DNA of 5,683 nt. It comes from Helicobacteraceae bacterium UBA6016. GTDB lineage: Bacteria; Campylobacterota; Campylobacteria; Campylobacterales; UBA6016. The translations under genes were made by a program, and so were the position numbers. How positions within the stretch are numbered: the first letter of the stretch is position 1; every line of letters begins with the position of its first letter. The notes under the pieces are model-generated. The model was not told the origin of the DNA. It made no database searches and saw only the letters and a list, made by a program, of their open reading frames with translations. The stretch spans positions 1 to 5,683 of the forward strand of contig DIZY01000113.1 in NCBI GenBank assembly GCA_002428055.1, given 5' to 3'. Shown here piece after piece: positions 1 to 5,683 of this stretch.

Positions 1-2496
1 AATATCGTTAATAAGCCCAAGCAGATTTCTTCCGCTCACAATAATCCCGTTTACATAGCTTTTTGATTTTTGATCCAGCTCCTCATTTTTTAATAGCTCC
101 GCAAAACCCAACACTGCATTCATCGGAGTTCGTATCTCATGGCTCATATTAGCCAAAAACTCCGATTTTGCCCTATTTGCATATTCTGCTATATTTTTAG
201 CGTTTTTCAAATCCTCTTCTATTTTTTTGGATTCGCTAATATCCCTAAAGGTGCAAAACATGACAGGACCGTCTCCGATGTAAATAAGCTTGACAGTTAC
301 AAGCATATCTCGTATTTCACCGTTTTTTGCTCTATGCTTAGTCTCAAAATTATCGAAACCAAGCCTTTGAATTTTCTCTATGTGTGTTTTTGTTATCTCA
401 GGCGTCTCTATAATATCTATATCTTTAATAGAGAGAGCGGCAAACTCTTGGGCTGTATAACCAAGCTGAGAGTGCGCTTTTTCGTTAAAATCAAAAAACA
501 GTTGGGTAACCGGATTGATAATAACAAGCCCGTCGTGCGACTGTTCAAAAATAGTTTTAAACTTTCTCTCGCTAGACTCAAGCCTTCTCTCTACCACTAC
601 CTGCTCGGTTATATCATGCACGATGCCTATCATCCGCACTGCGTTGCCGTTGTCGTCAAAAAAAGTATTACCTTTTTCTTTTACTATTTTTTCCTCGCCG
701 TTTTTGAGAACTATTCTATGGACTATTTCGTACTGCGTTTTATTTGCTATGGAGTTATTTACAGCCGCCGACACTGCATCTCTATCGTCCGGGTGTATCC
801 GCTCCAAAAACGCATCATAAGTGGCGGCAAACTCTTGCGGCTTTAAACTGAAAATACGATATATCTCATCCGACCACCAAAGATAGTTTGTCTCCAAGTT
901 AAGATCCCAACTCCCAAGATGCGCAACACCTTGACCTCTATCAAGGCTCTCTTTGATATAGATAAGCTCTTTTTCCGTTGTTTTTTTATCGGTTACATCT
1001 AGATTTTCGCCTATAAGCCTTTTTACTACGCCATCTTCTTGTATAACCTCCGCTTTTGACTCTATGTAGCGTATCTCGCCGTTTTTATTGATTCTAAACT
1101 CCATCTGAAGCTTTGAACCGTCACTGATTGATTTCAAAAGCTTCTCTTCGGCTTCGGCTAAATCCTCTTTTAATACGGCCTCTCTCCATATTTCATAGTT
1201 ATTTTTACCGCTCTCCCTTGGTATGCCGTACATATCGTAAAGAGAGTCATCCCAGATAAGCTCATTTGTATCGATATGAAGATCCCAAATGCCAAGTCCA
1301 ACCGCCTTTTTGGCAAACTCAAGCCTCTGCAAGTTTAAAGCGGCGGCTTTTGTTTTTTGCTCCAGCTCTTTTTGGAGCTCCACTATATGCGTTATATCGT
1401 TGAGTGACAACTGGAAGCGGTCGCTATCCGACATTAACGAACAAATTTCAAAATATCGCTCACCGGTTAAGGTCATAAGCGGTTGCACCACAGCGTCACA
1501 AGAGCCAAGAAATACCCCGCCCCAATACTCCTCGCCCACTATTTCACCTAGTCTCCTATCGACAAGCCCCATACCAAACATACTTTTTGCCCGCTCATTT
1601 GCCCACTGAATACGATATTCGCCGTCAACAACGACTGTCTCCATTACTATCTGCGGCAATGCGTTTAGAGCGTCTCTCGTGCTTTTGAGTTTTTTTTGAA
1701 GAAACCGCCCGAAACTGCCCTCTATATTTCTAAGCACAGCCATGGAGTCTATAACTCCGACGGCAAAACCATCAGAATCCAGCACAGCCAAATGCCTAAA
1801 ACCCATACTCTGCATCTCTTCTACTATTCGACCCAATGGGGTTCCCGTAGAAACGGAGTCGAGCGGAGCGCTCATTATCTCGCTCAGTCGCATCGTTTCT
1901 ATTTTTGACAGAGATAGAGCAAGAAGCGTCGACTCGGTGACTATACCTATCGGCTTATTATCGTCATCTACAACAACGGCGCTGCTTACTTTTTTATCCA
2001 CCATCTCGATAAGCGCTGCTTTTGCGATAGTATCAAGGTGCATACAGACTATGTCGCATTGCGAACCGAGCAGATGAATAGCTCTAGGCTCCTCGTAGTA
2101 CGACTGCTCGTTAAACTCAAACATCAAGTCGTCTTGCGTAACCAGACCGATATACAAACCGTCGTCATCCACTACGACTAGCCGCCTAATATCGTGATTT
2201 ATCATAAGATGCATAGCATAATCTATGCTTCGCCTGCCGGAGGCGTAAATAATATCTCTCTTTGCGTACTTCATCGCAGGCTCGTCGAACAAAACCCTAT
2301 CATTCAGTAAAAACAGCAAATCCCGTCTCGTAATAATACCGACAACCCTACCCTCGTCCATAAGCACGACTGCGCTCTTATTTGACAGTATGAGTTTTTG
2401 GGCATCAAAAAGCGAGGCATCTTTTTGGGCTATCGTATCTTTTGAGTGGGCTAACGCAGCTATCTCTTTTTGCAAAATAACTTCCTTCTTAATCAT
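1..2496 (-). CDS. CBS/PAS multi-sensor histidine kinase (probably hybrid type), 3' end missing
   Basis: My reading of the minus strand gives 832 uninterrupted codons from ATG at 2496 to the left edge. Residues about 10-65, 73-128, 140-195 and 201-257 are four CBS repeats (for example VVGIITRRDL at 51-60, YIGLVTQDDL at 115-124, PIGIVTEST at 182-190), i.e. two Bateman modules, which in known families bind adenine nucleotides. Four PAS-like domains follow, at about 272-370, 392-505, 518-632 and 642-757; three end in the typical D(I/V)T or DIS linker. The HisKA domain starts near 775 with LANMSHEIRTPMN, and H786 is the predicted phosphorylated histidine. The window ends inside HisKA, so the ATPase domain and any receiver domain lie outside; the H-box style is common in hybrid kinases. 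I see no membrane segment, so it is probably cytoplasmic. The ATG overlaps the response regulator's end by 8 nt; a TTG at 2475 has a better ribosome site. Ligand and partner are unknown. Confidence 0.93.
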   Translation of the reverse strand, partial: MIKKEVILQKEIAALAHSKDTIAQKDASLFDAQKLILSNKSAVVLMDEGRVVGIITRRDLLFLLNDRVLFDEPAMKYAKRDIIYASGRRSIDYAMHLMINHDIRRLVVVDDDGLYIGLVTQDDLMFEFNEQSYYEEPRAIHLLGSQCDIVCMHLDTIAKAALIEMVDKKVSSAVVVDDDNKPIGIVTESTLLALSLSKIETMRLSEIMSAPLDSVSTGTPLGRIVEEMQSMGFRHLAVLDSDGFAVGVIDSMAVLRNIEGSFGRFLQKKLKSTRDALNALPQIVMETVVVDGEYRIQWANERAKSMFGMGLVDRRLGEIVGEEYWGGVFLGSCDAVVQPLMTLTGERYFEICSLMSDSDRFQLSLNDITHIVELQKELEQKTKAAALNLQRLEFAKKAVGLGIWDLHIDTNELIWDDSLYDMYGIPRESGKNNYEIWREAVLKEDLAEAEEKLLKSISDGSKLQMEFRINKNGEIRYIESKAEVIQEDGVVKRLIGENLDVTDKKTTEKELIYIKESLDRGQGVAHLGSWDLNLETNYLWWSDEIYRIFSLKPQEFAATYDAFLERIHPDDRDAVSAAVNNSIANKTQYEIVHRIVLKNGEEKIVKEKGNTFFDDNGNAVRMIGIVHDITEQVVVERRLESSERKFKTIFEQSHDGLVIINPVTQLFFDFNEKAHSQLGYTAQEFAALSIKDIDIIETPEITKTHIEKIQRLGFDNFETKHRAKNGEIRDMLVTVKLIYIGDGPVMFCTFRDISESKKIEEDLKNAKNIAEYANRAKSEFLANMSHEIRTPMNAVLGFAELLKNEELDQKSKSYVNGIIVSGRNLLGLINDI
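2483..2488 (-). promoter_or_regulatory. Internal Shine-Dalgarno site supporting an alternative TTG start for the CBS/PAS kinase
   Basis: GAAGGA (2488-2483, part of AAGAAGGA) lies 7 nt upstream of an in-frame TTG at 2475-2473, codon 8 of the reading that begins with ATG 2496. The ATG has only AAGAG (2504-2500) with a short 3-nt spacer. Starting at TTG would remove seven residues ahead of the first CBS repeat and replace the 8-nt overlap with a gap of 13 nt. Both starts are possible; the protein domains are unaffected. Confidence 0.45.
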
Positions 2497-2956
2497 CTAC
2501 TCTTAAATCGTCGTCATCATCCAATAAATCACCGTTTTCGTTTATCCTAGCAAGCCCTTCGTTTGCCGATAGCGTTGATTTTCTATGCTCCGCCAGCTCT
2601 GGAAATATCTTATCTATAGCTTTTCCGAGTTTTTCGTTAGTTACTGGTTTTAGCACATATCCGCTAGCTCCGGCTCTTATGGCACCCATCACCATATCTT
2701 CTTGCCCGTGAGAGGTCACCATGATAATCTTTGCGTCTTTGTGCTTCTTTTTGATCTCCATAACAGCCTCTATGCCGTCCATATCAGGCATCGTAATATC
2801 CATTGTCACGAGATCCGGTAAAAATCTTTCGTATGCCGCAATCGCCTCATATCCGTTTTTTGCGTCTACCGGCACACGAAAACCCATATCCGTAAGCATC
2901 TTCGCCAAATTTCTTCTAAGTATCAAAGAGTCGTCGACAACGATTATATTTAGCAT
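2489..2956 (-). CDS. CheY-like single-domain response regulator with acidic C-terminal tail
   Basis: This 155-residue protein is a receiver domain (about 1-120) plus a short tail. All conserved receiver residues are present: acidic pair D8/D9, phosphoacceptor D53 in TMDITMPDMDG, T81 in MVTS, and K103 in GYVLKP, where Y100 takes the place of the switch aromatic of CheY. It should accept phosphate from a kinase such as the CheA-like protein encoded upstream and be dephosphorylated by the CheX-like protein between them. There is no DNA-binding or enzymatic domain, so output should be by protein contact (flagellar motor, another kinase or an unknown partner). Residues about 121-155 extend past the receiver and end in a strongly acidic stretch (LLDDDDD). 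The ATG at 2956 has AAGGG at 2968-2964, 7 nt upstream. It lies 29 nt after the CheX gene and overlaps the next kinase gene by 8 nt. Family certain; target unknown. Confidence 0.95.
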   Translation of the reverse strand: MLNIIVVDDSLILRRNLAKMLTDMGFRVPVDAKNGYEAIAAYERFLPDLVTMDITMPDMDGIEAVMEIKKKHKDAKIIMVTSHGQEDMVMGAIRAGASGYVLKPVTNEKLGKAIDKIFPELAEHRKSTLSANEGLARINENGDLLDDDDDLRVDD

Positions 2957-2985
2957 AAATCTACCCTTATCTGTATTTTTTAGTC

Positions 2986-3450
2986 TTACCCGATAATTGC
3001 CAAAGTAATCAATCCGCTTGCGGTCTCTATTTTTGTCATCGCTATTTTTGATTCGGCGTTTTTTGTTATAGTTTTGCCATGTTCTATCATAACCGGTGGG
3101 GTAATGGTAACGCCGTTGCCACCTCCGGGAAAGTTCATTATCGCATTTCCAAGCACCGTGTTTGCCGCTTCACACACTACGCTCTCCTTCAAAGACTCAA
3201 GCTCGCTCTCATCAATCTCTCCGTATGTAAACGCTCTTGTCAAAGTCTCTAAAATATCGTTTTCAAAACTCATAGTAAACATTAGATTTGCCGAACCGCC
3301 TATACCTATCATCGTCGTGTACGCAAAAAGCTCCGCCTTATGGGGATATAGTATTTCAAAACTACTATTTTTAAGCTCTATGCCCATCTCATTCGATAAA
3401 AATTCGATAGTTCTCTCGACTATCGGTCTTAGTATGTAGTCATTATTCAT
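2986..3450 (-). CDS. CheX/CheC-family chemotaxis phosphatase (CheY-P phosphatase)
   Basis: The 154-residue protein has the usual CheX length. Its main signature is the single active-site helix S90-V-V-C-E94-A-A-N97-TVLGN, matching the CheC/CheX/FliY pattern (D/S)xxxExxN with E94 and N97 as predicted catalytic residues; P118-P119 lie about 21 residues further, as the family pattern expects. CheC proper carries two such motifs and only one is seen here, which favours CheX. Known members hydrolyse the aspartyl phosphate of CheY-P and end the signal; the obvious substrate is the response regulator encoded just downstream. No signal peptide or membrane segment is visible, so it is cytoplasmic. Its ATG is shared with the kinase stop codon (ATGA, 4-nt overlap), with GATAAGG at 3465-3459, 8 nt upstream, so the two are probably translationally coupled. 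Activity is inferred from the motif, not shown. Confidence 0.9.
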   Translation of the reverse strand: MNNDYILRPIVERTIEFLSNEMGIELKNSSFEILYPHKAELFAYTTMIGIGGSANLMFTMSFENDILETLTRAFTYGEIDESELESLKESVVCEAANTVLGNAIMNFPGGGNGVTITPPVMIEHGKTITKNAESKIAMTKIETASGLITLAIIG

Positions 3451-5585
3451 ATAGCGCGCCTTATCTCTGATTTTGGTATTTTAAAAATCAGCGTAGAGCC
3501 GACACCGATTTTTGTAGTTATTTTAAGGCTACCGCCTATTTTTTGAAGCTCGCTTTTTACCGCACCGAGCCCTACGCCTCTGCCCGATATATCGTTTACC
3601 TCTGTTTTTGTCGAAAAACCGTCCTCGAAAATAAGCTCCAATATTTCATCTTCAGGCATATTCGCCACCTGCTCCTGCGTCACCATACCGTTCTCGATCG
3701 CTTTTTGCGCTATCTTGGTCGCATCCATACCCCTGCCGTCATCCGCTATAGTTATCTGCACACACTCGTCATCGGTCGAAACGACGCAAGAGATTGTGCC
3801 GTTCTCATCTTTTTGGCTCAAGATTCTCTCCTCAGGAGTTTCCAGCCCGTGGTCTACGCTGTTTCTAAATAGATGTATCAAAGATTTTATAAACGGCTTT
3901 ACGGCGTCATCGACATATATATCTTGACTACAAATGAGTTTTACCGGGTATATATTTTTTTCAACTCTTGCGGCAAGCTGCCAGACAAACTTTGGATATG
4001 AACCAAGAAGCTCGCAGAGTGGTCTTTGTCTTAGTTTTTCTATTTCAAAAAGAATGCTTTTTAGCTTTTCGTCCTCAGGCTCGCTTCGCCCGACCATTAC
4101 TCTTATTTTTTCTTCCAGCTCCTCCAAAAGCTTCGTATTTATCACTATTTTGTCTTTTTTATCAAAAAACTCCTCGCCCAATATCTGAGTCAAAATATCC
4201 AAATCTTTTTTTAGCCAAGCCTCTAGCTCTACCTTTTGAAGCACTCTTATCAGCTCTTCATTGGTCGTATTTTTTTCATTCATAAACTTTGAAAATCTAC
4301 TCTCTAGCTTGTGCAGCCCTTGCGGCGTCGTTATAAAATCCTTTTGCGCAAACACACCCTTAAAGGTATGCACCATCCTGTATATCTCCGATATGTTGTG
4401 CAATACCGTCTTTGAGCCGTCAATATATGTAAGCCTCTCAAGCATAAACTGCTCATAATCATTTGTTAACTCAAAAAACTCGGCAGGATTTACAACCGCC
4501 GAGACCACCATCTTTAGTATATTTTTCTCTTTCTGGAGGTTTTTTTCAAGTATCTTTTTTTCCGTTATGTCGGTTAACACCACCATAAAATCATCGACAT
4601 CAACCCTCTTATAATCCACTTGAACTATTTTGTCGTTTATCTTAAGCCCTCTAGGTAGTAGCGAGAGTATATTCTCAACCATCAACGCATCGTCATCTTT
4701 GCCAAAAGAGCGAATTGCGTCCGTAAACAATGTTTTTTGTCTCTCATCGCCGTAAAATAACAACTCTGAAATATCTTCGCCGCCTATCTCTTTTGCAAAA
4801 ATCCTAATACACTCTTTTGAGTATTCATTATGGACTGTGAGGTCTTGCGAAAATGACAAAAACCCCTGCTCTGCATTATCAAGGAGCGCTTTTACCTGCT
4901 TTGTTCTCTCTTTTACTTTGTTTTCAAGCTCATCGTTAACCTGCTTATTGTGTCTTCTATACGCGACAAAAAGTGGTATCAAAATAACAATATAAAAAAG
5001 CATCTCGGATACGGACTGCATTAGTACTCTACTCAGCTCTTGTTCTATAAAATCTATTCTAACATCGGCGCAAGCAAGATAGGTGACTCCATCGCCGCTT
5101 TTGTACGGAATACTTACGGTTCTAAAATGCCCCCATTTATCAACAGTCTCTTCAAATAGCGGTTTCTCACCAGTAAACGCCTTAAAGAAAAGCTCTTTTG
5201 CATCATCATAAACATCAAAATAGTGCGAAAGCTTTTCATTTTTTGCCAGCTCTTCATCTGTGGCGCTACTGGAAGTAAAAATAATTTTATTATCTACTTT
5301 TATGCAGGAGTATATATATTCAAGACTTGCCAGCTTTGCTTGCTCGGACAGTCTTTTGATATTTTCCATATCTTGTTTTTCGGAAATATCTCCTTTTTGC
5401 ATTCCTTTATGATGAAAATTCTGAGGCAGTATAAGAGGTACGCTTTTTGCCCCTCTCGTTAAGTTTTCGTCTATCTCTTTTATGATTGTTTGTTTTGAGG
5501 TTGTGTAGTTGTTTGCAACATACAAAAATGCGCAGACAAAGTAAAATGAGAGGGCTAGATAGTAATATATTTTGTTAAATTTTAT
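3447..5585 (-). CDS. Membrane-bound CheA-like histidine kinase (Cache-like sensor, PAS, Hpt, CheA-type ATPase; no CheW domain)
   Basis: Numbering is from a proposed ATA start (712 residues); the first conventional start, TTG at 5525, is residue 21 and gives 692. Residues 6-24 form a membrane helix, about 25-190 an extracytoplasmic Cache-like sensor (SIPYKSGDGVTYLACADV at 158-175), and 195-209 a second helix. A charged coiled-coil-like linker and a PAS-like region (about 232-342, ending VVLTDITEKK) follow. An Hpt-type domain (about 360-450) carries H406 in MVHTFKG, the likely phosphorylated histidine. The ATPase is CheA-type: N box HLFRNSVDHG (571-580), DDGRG (615-619), GFSTK (656-660), SGRGVGLG (667-674), GVGST (694-698). 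It ends there, so the CheW-binding P5 domain is absent, and no P2 domain is seen. It should phosphorylate the adjacent CheY-like regulator directly from an external signal. The ATA start is favoured because a strong ribosome site lies 6 nt upstream and TTG has none and would remove most of helix 1. Ligand unknown. Confidence 0.92.
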   Translation of the reverse strand: MKFNKIYYYLALSFYFVCAFLYVANNYTTSKQTIIKEIDENLTRGAKSVPLILPQNFHHKGMQKGDISEKQDMENIKRLSEQAKLASLEYIYSCIKVDNKIIFTSSSATDEELAKNEKLSHYFDVYDDAKELFFKAFTGEKPLFEETVDKWGHFRTVSIPYKSGDGVTYLACADVRIDFIEQELSRVLMQSVSEMLFYIVILIPLFVAYRRHNKQVNDELENKVKERTKQVKALLDNAEQGFLSFSQDLTVHNEYSKECIRIFAKEIGGEDISELLFYGDERQKTLFTDAIRSFGKDDDALMVENILSLLPRGLKINDKIVQVDYKRVDVDDFMVVLTDITEKKILEKNLQKEKNILKMVVSAVVNPAEFFELTNDYEQFMLERLTYIDGSKTVLHNISEIYRMVHTFKGVFAQKDFITTPQGLHKLESRFSKFMNEKNTTNEELIRVLQKVELEAWLKKDLDILTQILGEEFFDKKDKIVINTKLLEELEEKIRVMVGRSEPEDEKLKSILFEIEKLRQRPLCELLGSYPKFVWQLAARVEKNIYPVKLICSQDIYVDDAVKPFIKSLIHLFRNSVDHGLETPEERILSQKDENGTISCVVSTDDECVQITIADDGRGMDATKIAQKAIENGMVTQEQVANMPEDEILELIFEDGFSTKTEVNDISGRGVGLGAVKSELQKIGGSLKITTKIGVGSTLIFKIPKSEIRRAI
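3459..3465 (-). promoter_or_regulatory. Ribosome binding site of the CheX-like gene inside the kinase coding end
   Basis: GATAAGG lies within the last codons of the membrane kinase, with 8 nt between AAGG and the ATG at 3450. The ATG shares bases with the kinase TGA (ATGA), an arrangement typical of translational coupling, so kinase and phosphatase levels are probably linked. Confidence 0.6.
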
Positions 5586-5591
5586 TTTTTA

Positions 5592-5599
5592 TCCTTCTC
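5592..5599 (-). promoter_or_regulatory. Strong Shine-Dalgarno site pointing to an ATA start codon
   Basis: The minus strand reads GAGAAGGA, then 6 nt (TAAAAA), then ATA (5585-5583) in frame with the membrane kinase. A stop codon (TAA, 5591-5589) lies in frame inside the spacer, so ATA is only the second codon after the frame opens and no ATG, GTG or TTG lies between it and the TTG at 5525. The site has a near-consensus sequence and spacing for initiation at the ATA. Confidence 0.6.
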
Positions 5600-5613
5600 T
5601 GCTTTTTCCTTCG

Positions 5614-5619
5614 ATTATA
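5614..5619 (-). promoter_or_regulatory. Candidate sigma-70 -10 box for the signalling operon
   Basis: A perfect TATAAT on the minus strand lies in the intergenic region upstream of the membrane kinase. The hexamer at the expected -35 position (about 5642-5637, GCGGCA) does not match TTGACA. Sigma-70 promoters of Campylobacterota are known to rely mainly on the -10 box, so this is not disqualifying. Transcription would begin near 5608-5606 and give a leader of roughly 20 nt. It is the only good -10 element I noticed between genes, and the other three genes are joined by overlaps or a 29-nt gap, so one promoter could serve all four. Confidence 0.5.
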
Positions 5620-5647
5620 CAGATATAAAAATGAAATGCCGCTTTAT

Positions 5648-5683
5648 TTATTCATTTTGGATACTGGCTAGCTCTATCGCAAA
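5648..5683 (-). CDS. Possible C-terminal end of an upstream gene (fragment)
   Basis: One minus-strand frame entering from the right edge reads FAIELASIQNE and stops at TAA (5650-5648). A second frame is also open down to TGA at 5656-5654 (CDRASQYPK). Eleven codons are too few to assign a family or prove coding. If real, the gene would end about 62 nt before the membrane kinase, on the same strand. No hairpin terminator is visible between them. Confidence 0.25.
   Translation of the reverse strand, partial: FAIELASIQNE

Noticed and set aside
139..846. Long plus-strand open frame of 235 codons
   Set aside because: It lies antisense to the PAS/HisKA part of the kinase, whose minus-strand translation has clear domains; its own translation is Phe/Tyr/Cys-rich with no recognisable motif.
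1289..2077. Plus-strand open frames (1289-1609, 1696-1908, 1742-2077)
   Set aside because: They are antisense to the CBS and PAS domains, are Ser-rich or otherwise uninformative, and have no operon context.
2986..3450. Assignment as CheC or FliY
   Set aside because: Only one ExxN active-site helix is visible and there is no C-terminal flagellar switch domain; length and single motif fit CheX better.
2721..5462. Plus-strand open frames opposite the regulator, CheX-like gene and membrane kinase
   Set aside because: All are shadows of well-supported minus-strand genes and show no conserved motif.
5519..5521. ATG near the start of the membrane kinase
   Set aside because: It is out of frame with the kinase (offset of 4 nt from the in-frame TTG at 5525), so it cannot be its start without a frameshift.
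5586..5660. Terminator, attachment site or regulatory RNA in the intergenic region
   Set aside because: The region is short and AT-rich, with no stable hairpin followed by a T run and no repeats; only the TATAAT and ribosome site are supported.
1..5683. Mobile element, CRISPR array, tRNA or rRNA
   Set aside because: No terminal inverted repeats, transposase motifs, spaced direct repeats or RNA gene signatures were seen; the window is nearly fully coding on one strand.

Overview
The window is a compact, single-strand (minus) cluster of signal-transduction genes with almost no non-coding DNA. The moderately AT-rich sequence, codon use, tight gene overlaps, a TATAAT -10 box without a clear -35, and the style of the kinases suggest a Campylobacterota (Sulfurimonas/Sulfurovum-like) bacterium. 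That placement is an inference; no taxonomic marker is present.

In transcription order (right to left on the map): a possible gene tail (5683-5648); a short intergenic region with a candidate promoter (5619-5614); a membrane-anchored CheA-like histidine kinase (5585-3447) with an N-terminal membrane segment, a Cache-like extracytoplasmic sensor, a second membrane segment, a PAS-like region, an Hpt-type phosphoacceptor domain and a CheA-type ATPase, but no CheW-binding domain; a CheX-family CheY-P phosphatase (3450-2986) overlapping it by 4 nt; a single-domain CheY-like response regulator with an acidic tail (2956-2489) after a 29-nt gap; and a large cytoplasmic kinase (2496 to the left edge, 3' end missing) with four CBS repeats, four PAS-like domains and a HisKA phosphoacceptor domain.

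The parts fit one pathway: a membrane sensor kinase that merges receptor and CheA in one chain, its response regulator, a dedicated phosphatase, and a second kinase that could add intracellular (nucleotide and/or redox) information. No receptor, CheW, CheR/CheB, diguanylate cyclase, phosphodiesterase or DNA-binding output domain is visible, so the physiological output is unknown.

The most unusual points are: the probable ATA initiation codon of the membrane kinase (perfect Shine-Dalgarno and an N-terminal membrane helix that an ATG/GTG/TTG-only start would lose); the CheA-like kinase without a CheW domain beside a CheX gene; and a four-CBS/four-PAS kinase in the same transcription unit. No RNA genes, insertion sequences, CRISPR arrays or long repeats were seen, and no stretch over 300 bases lacks a gene.
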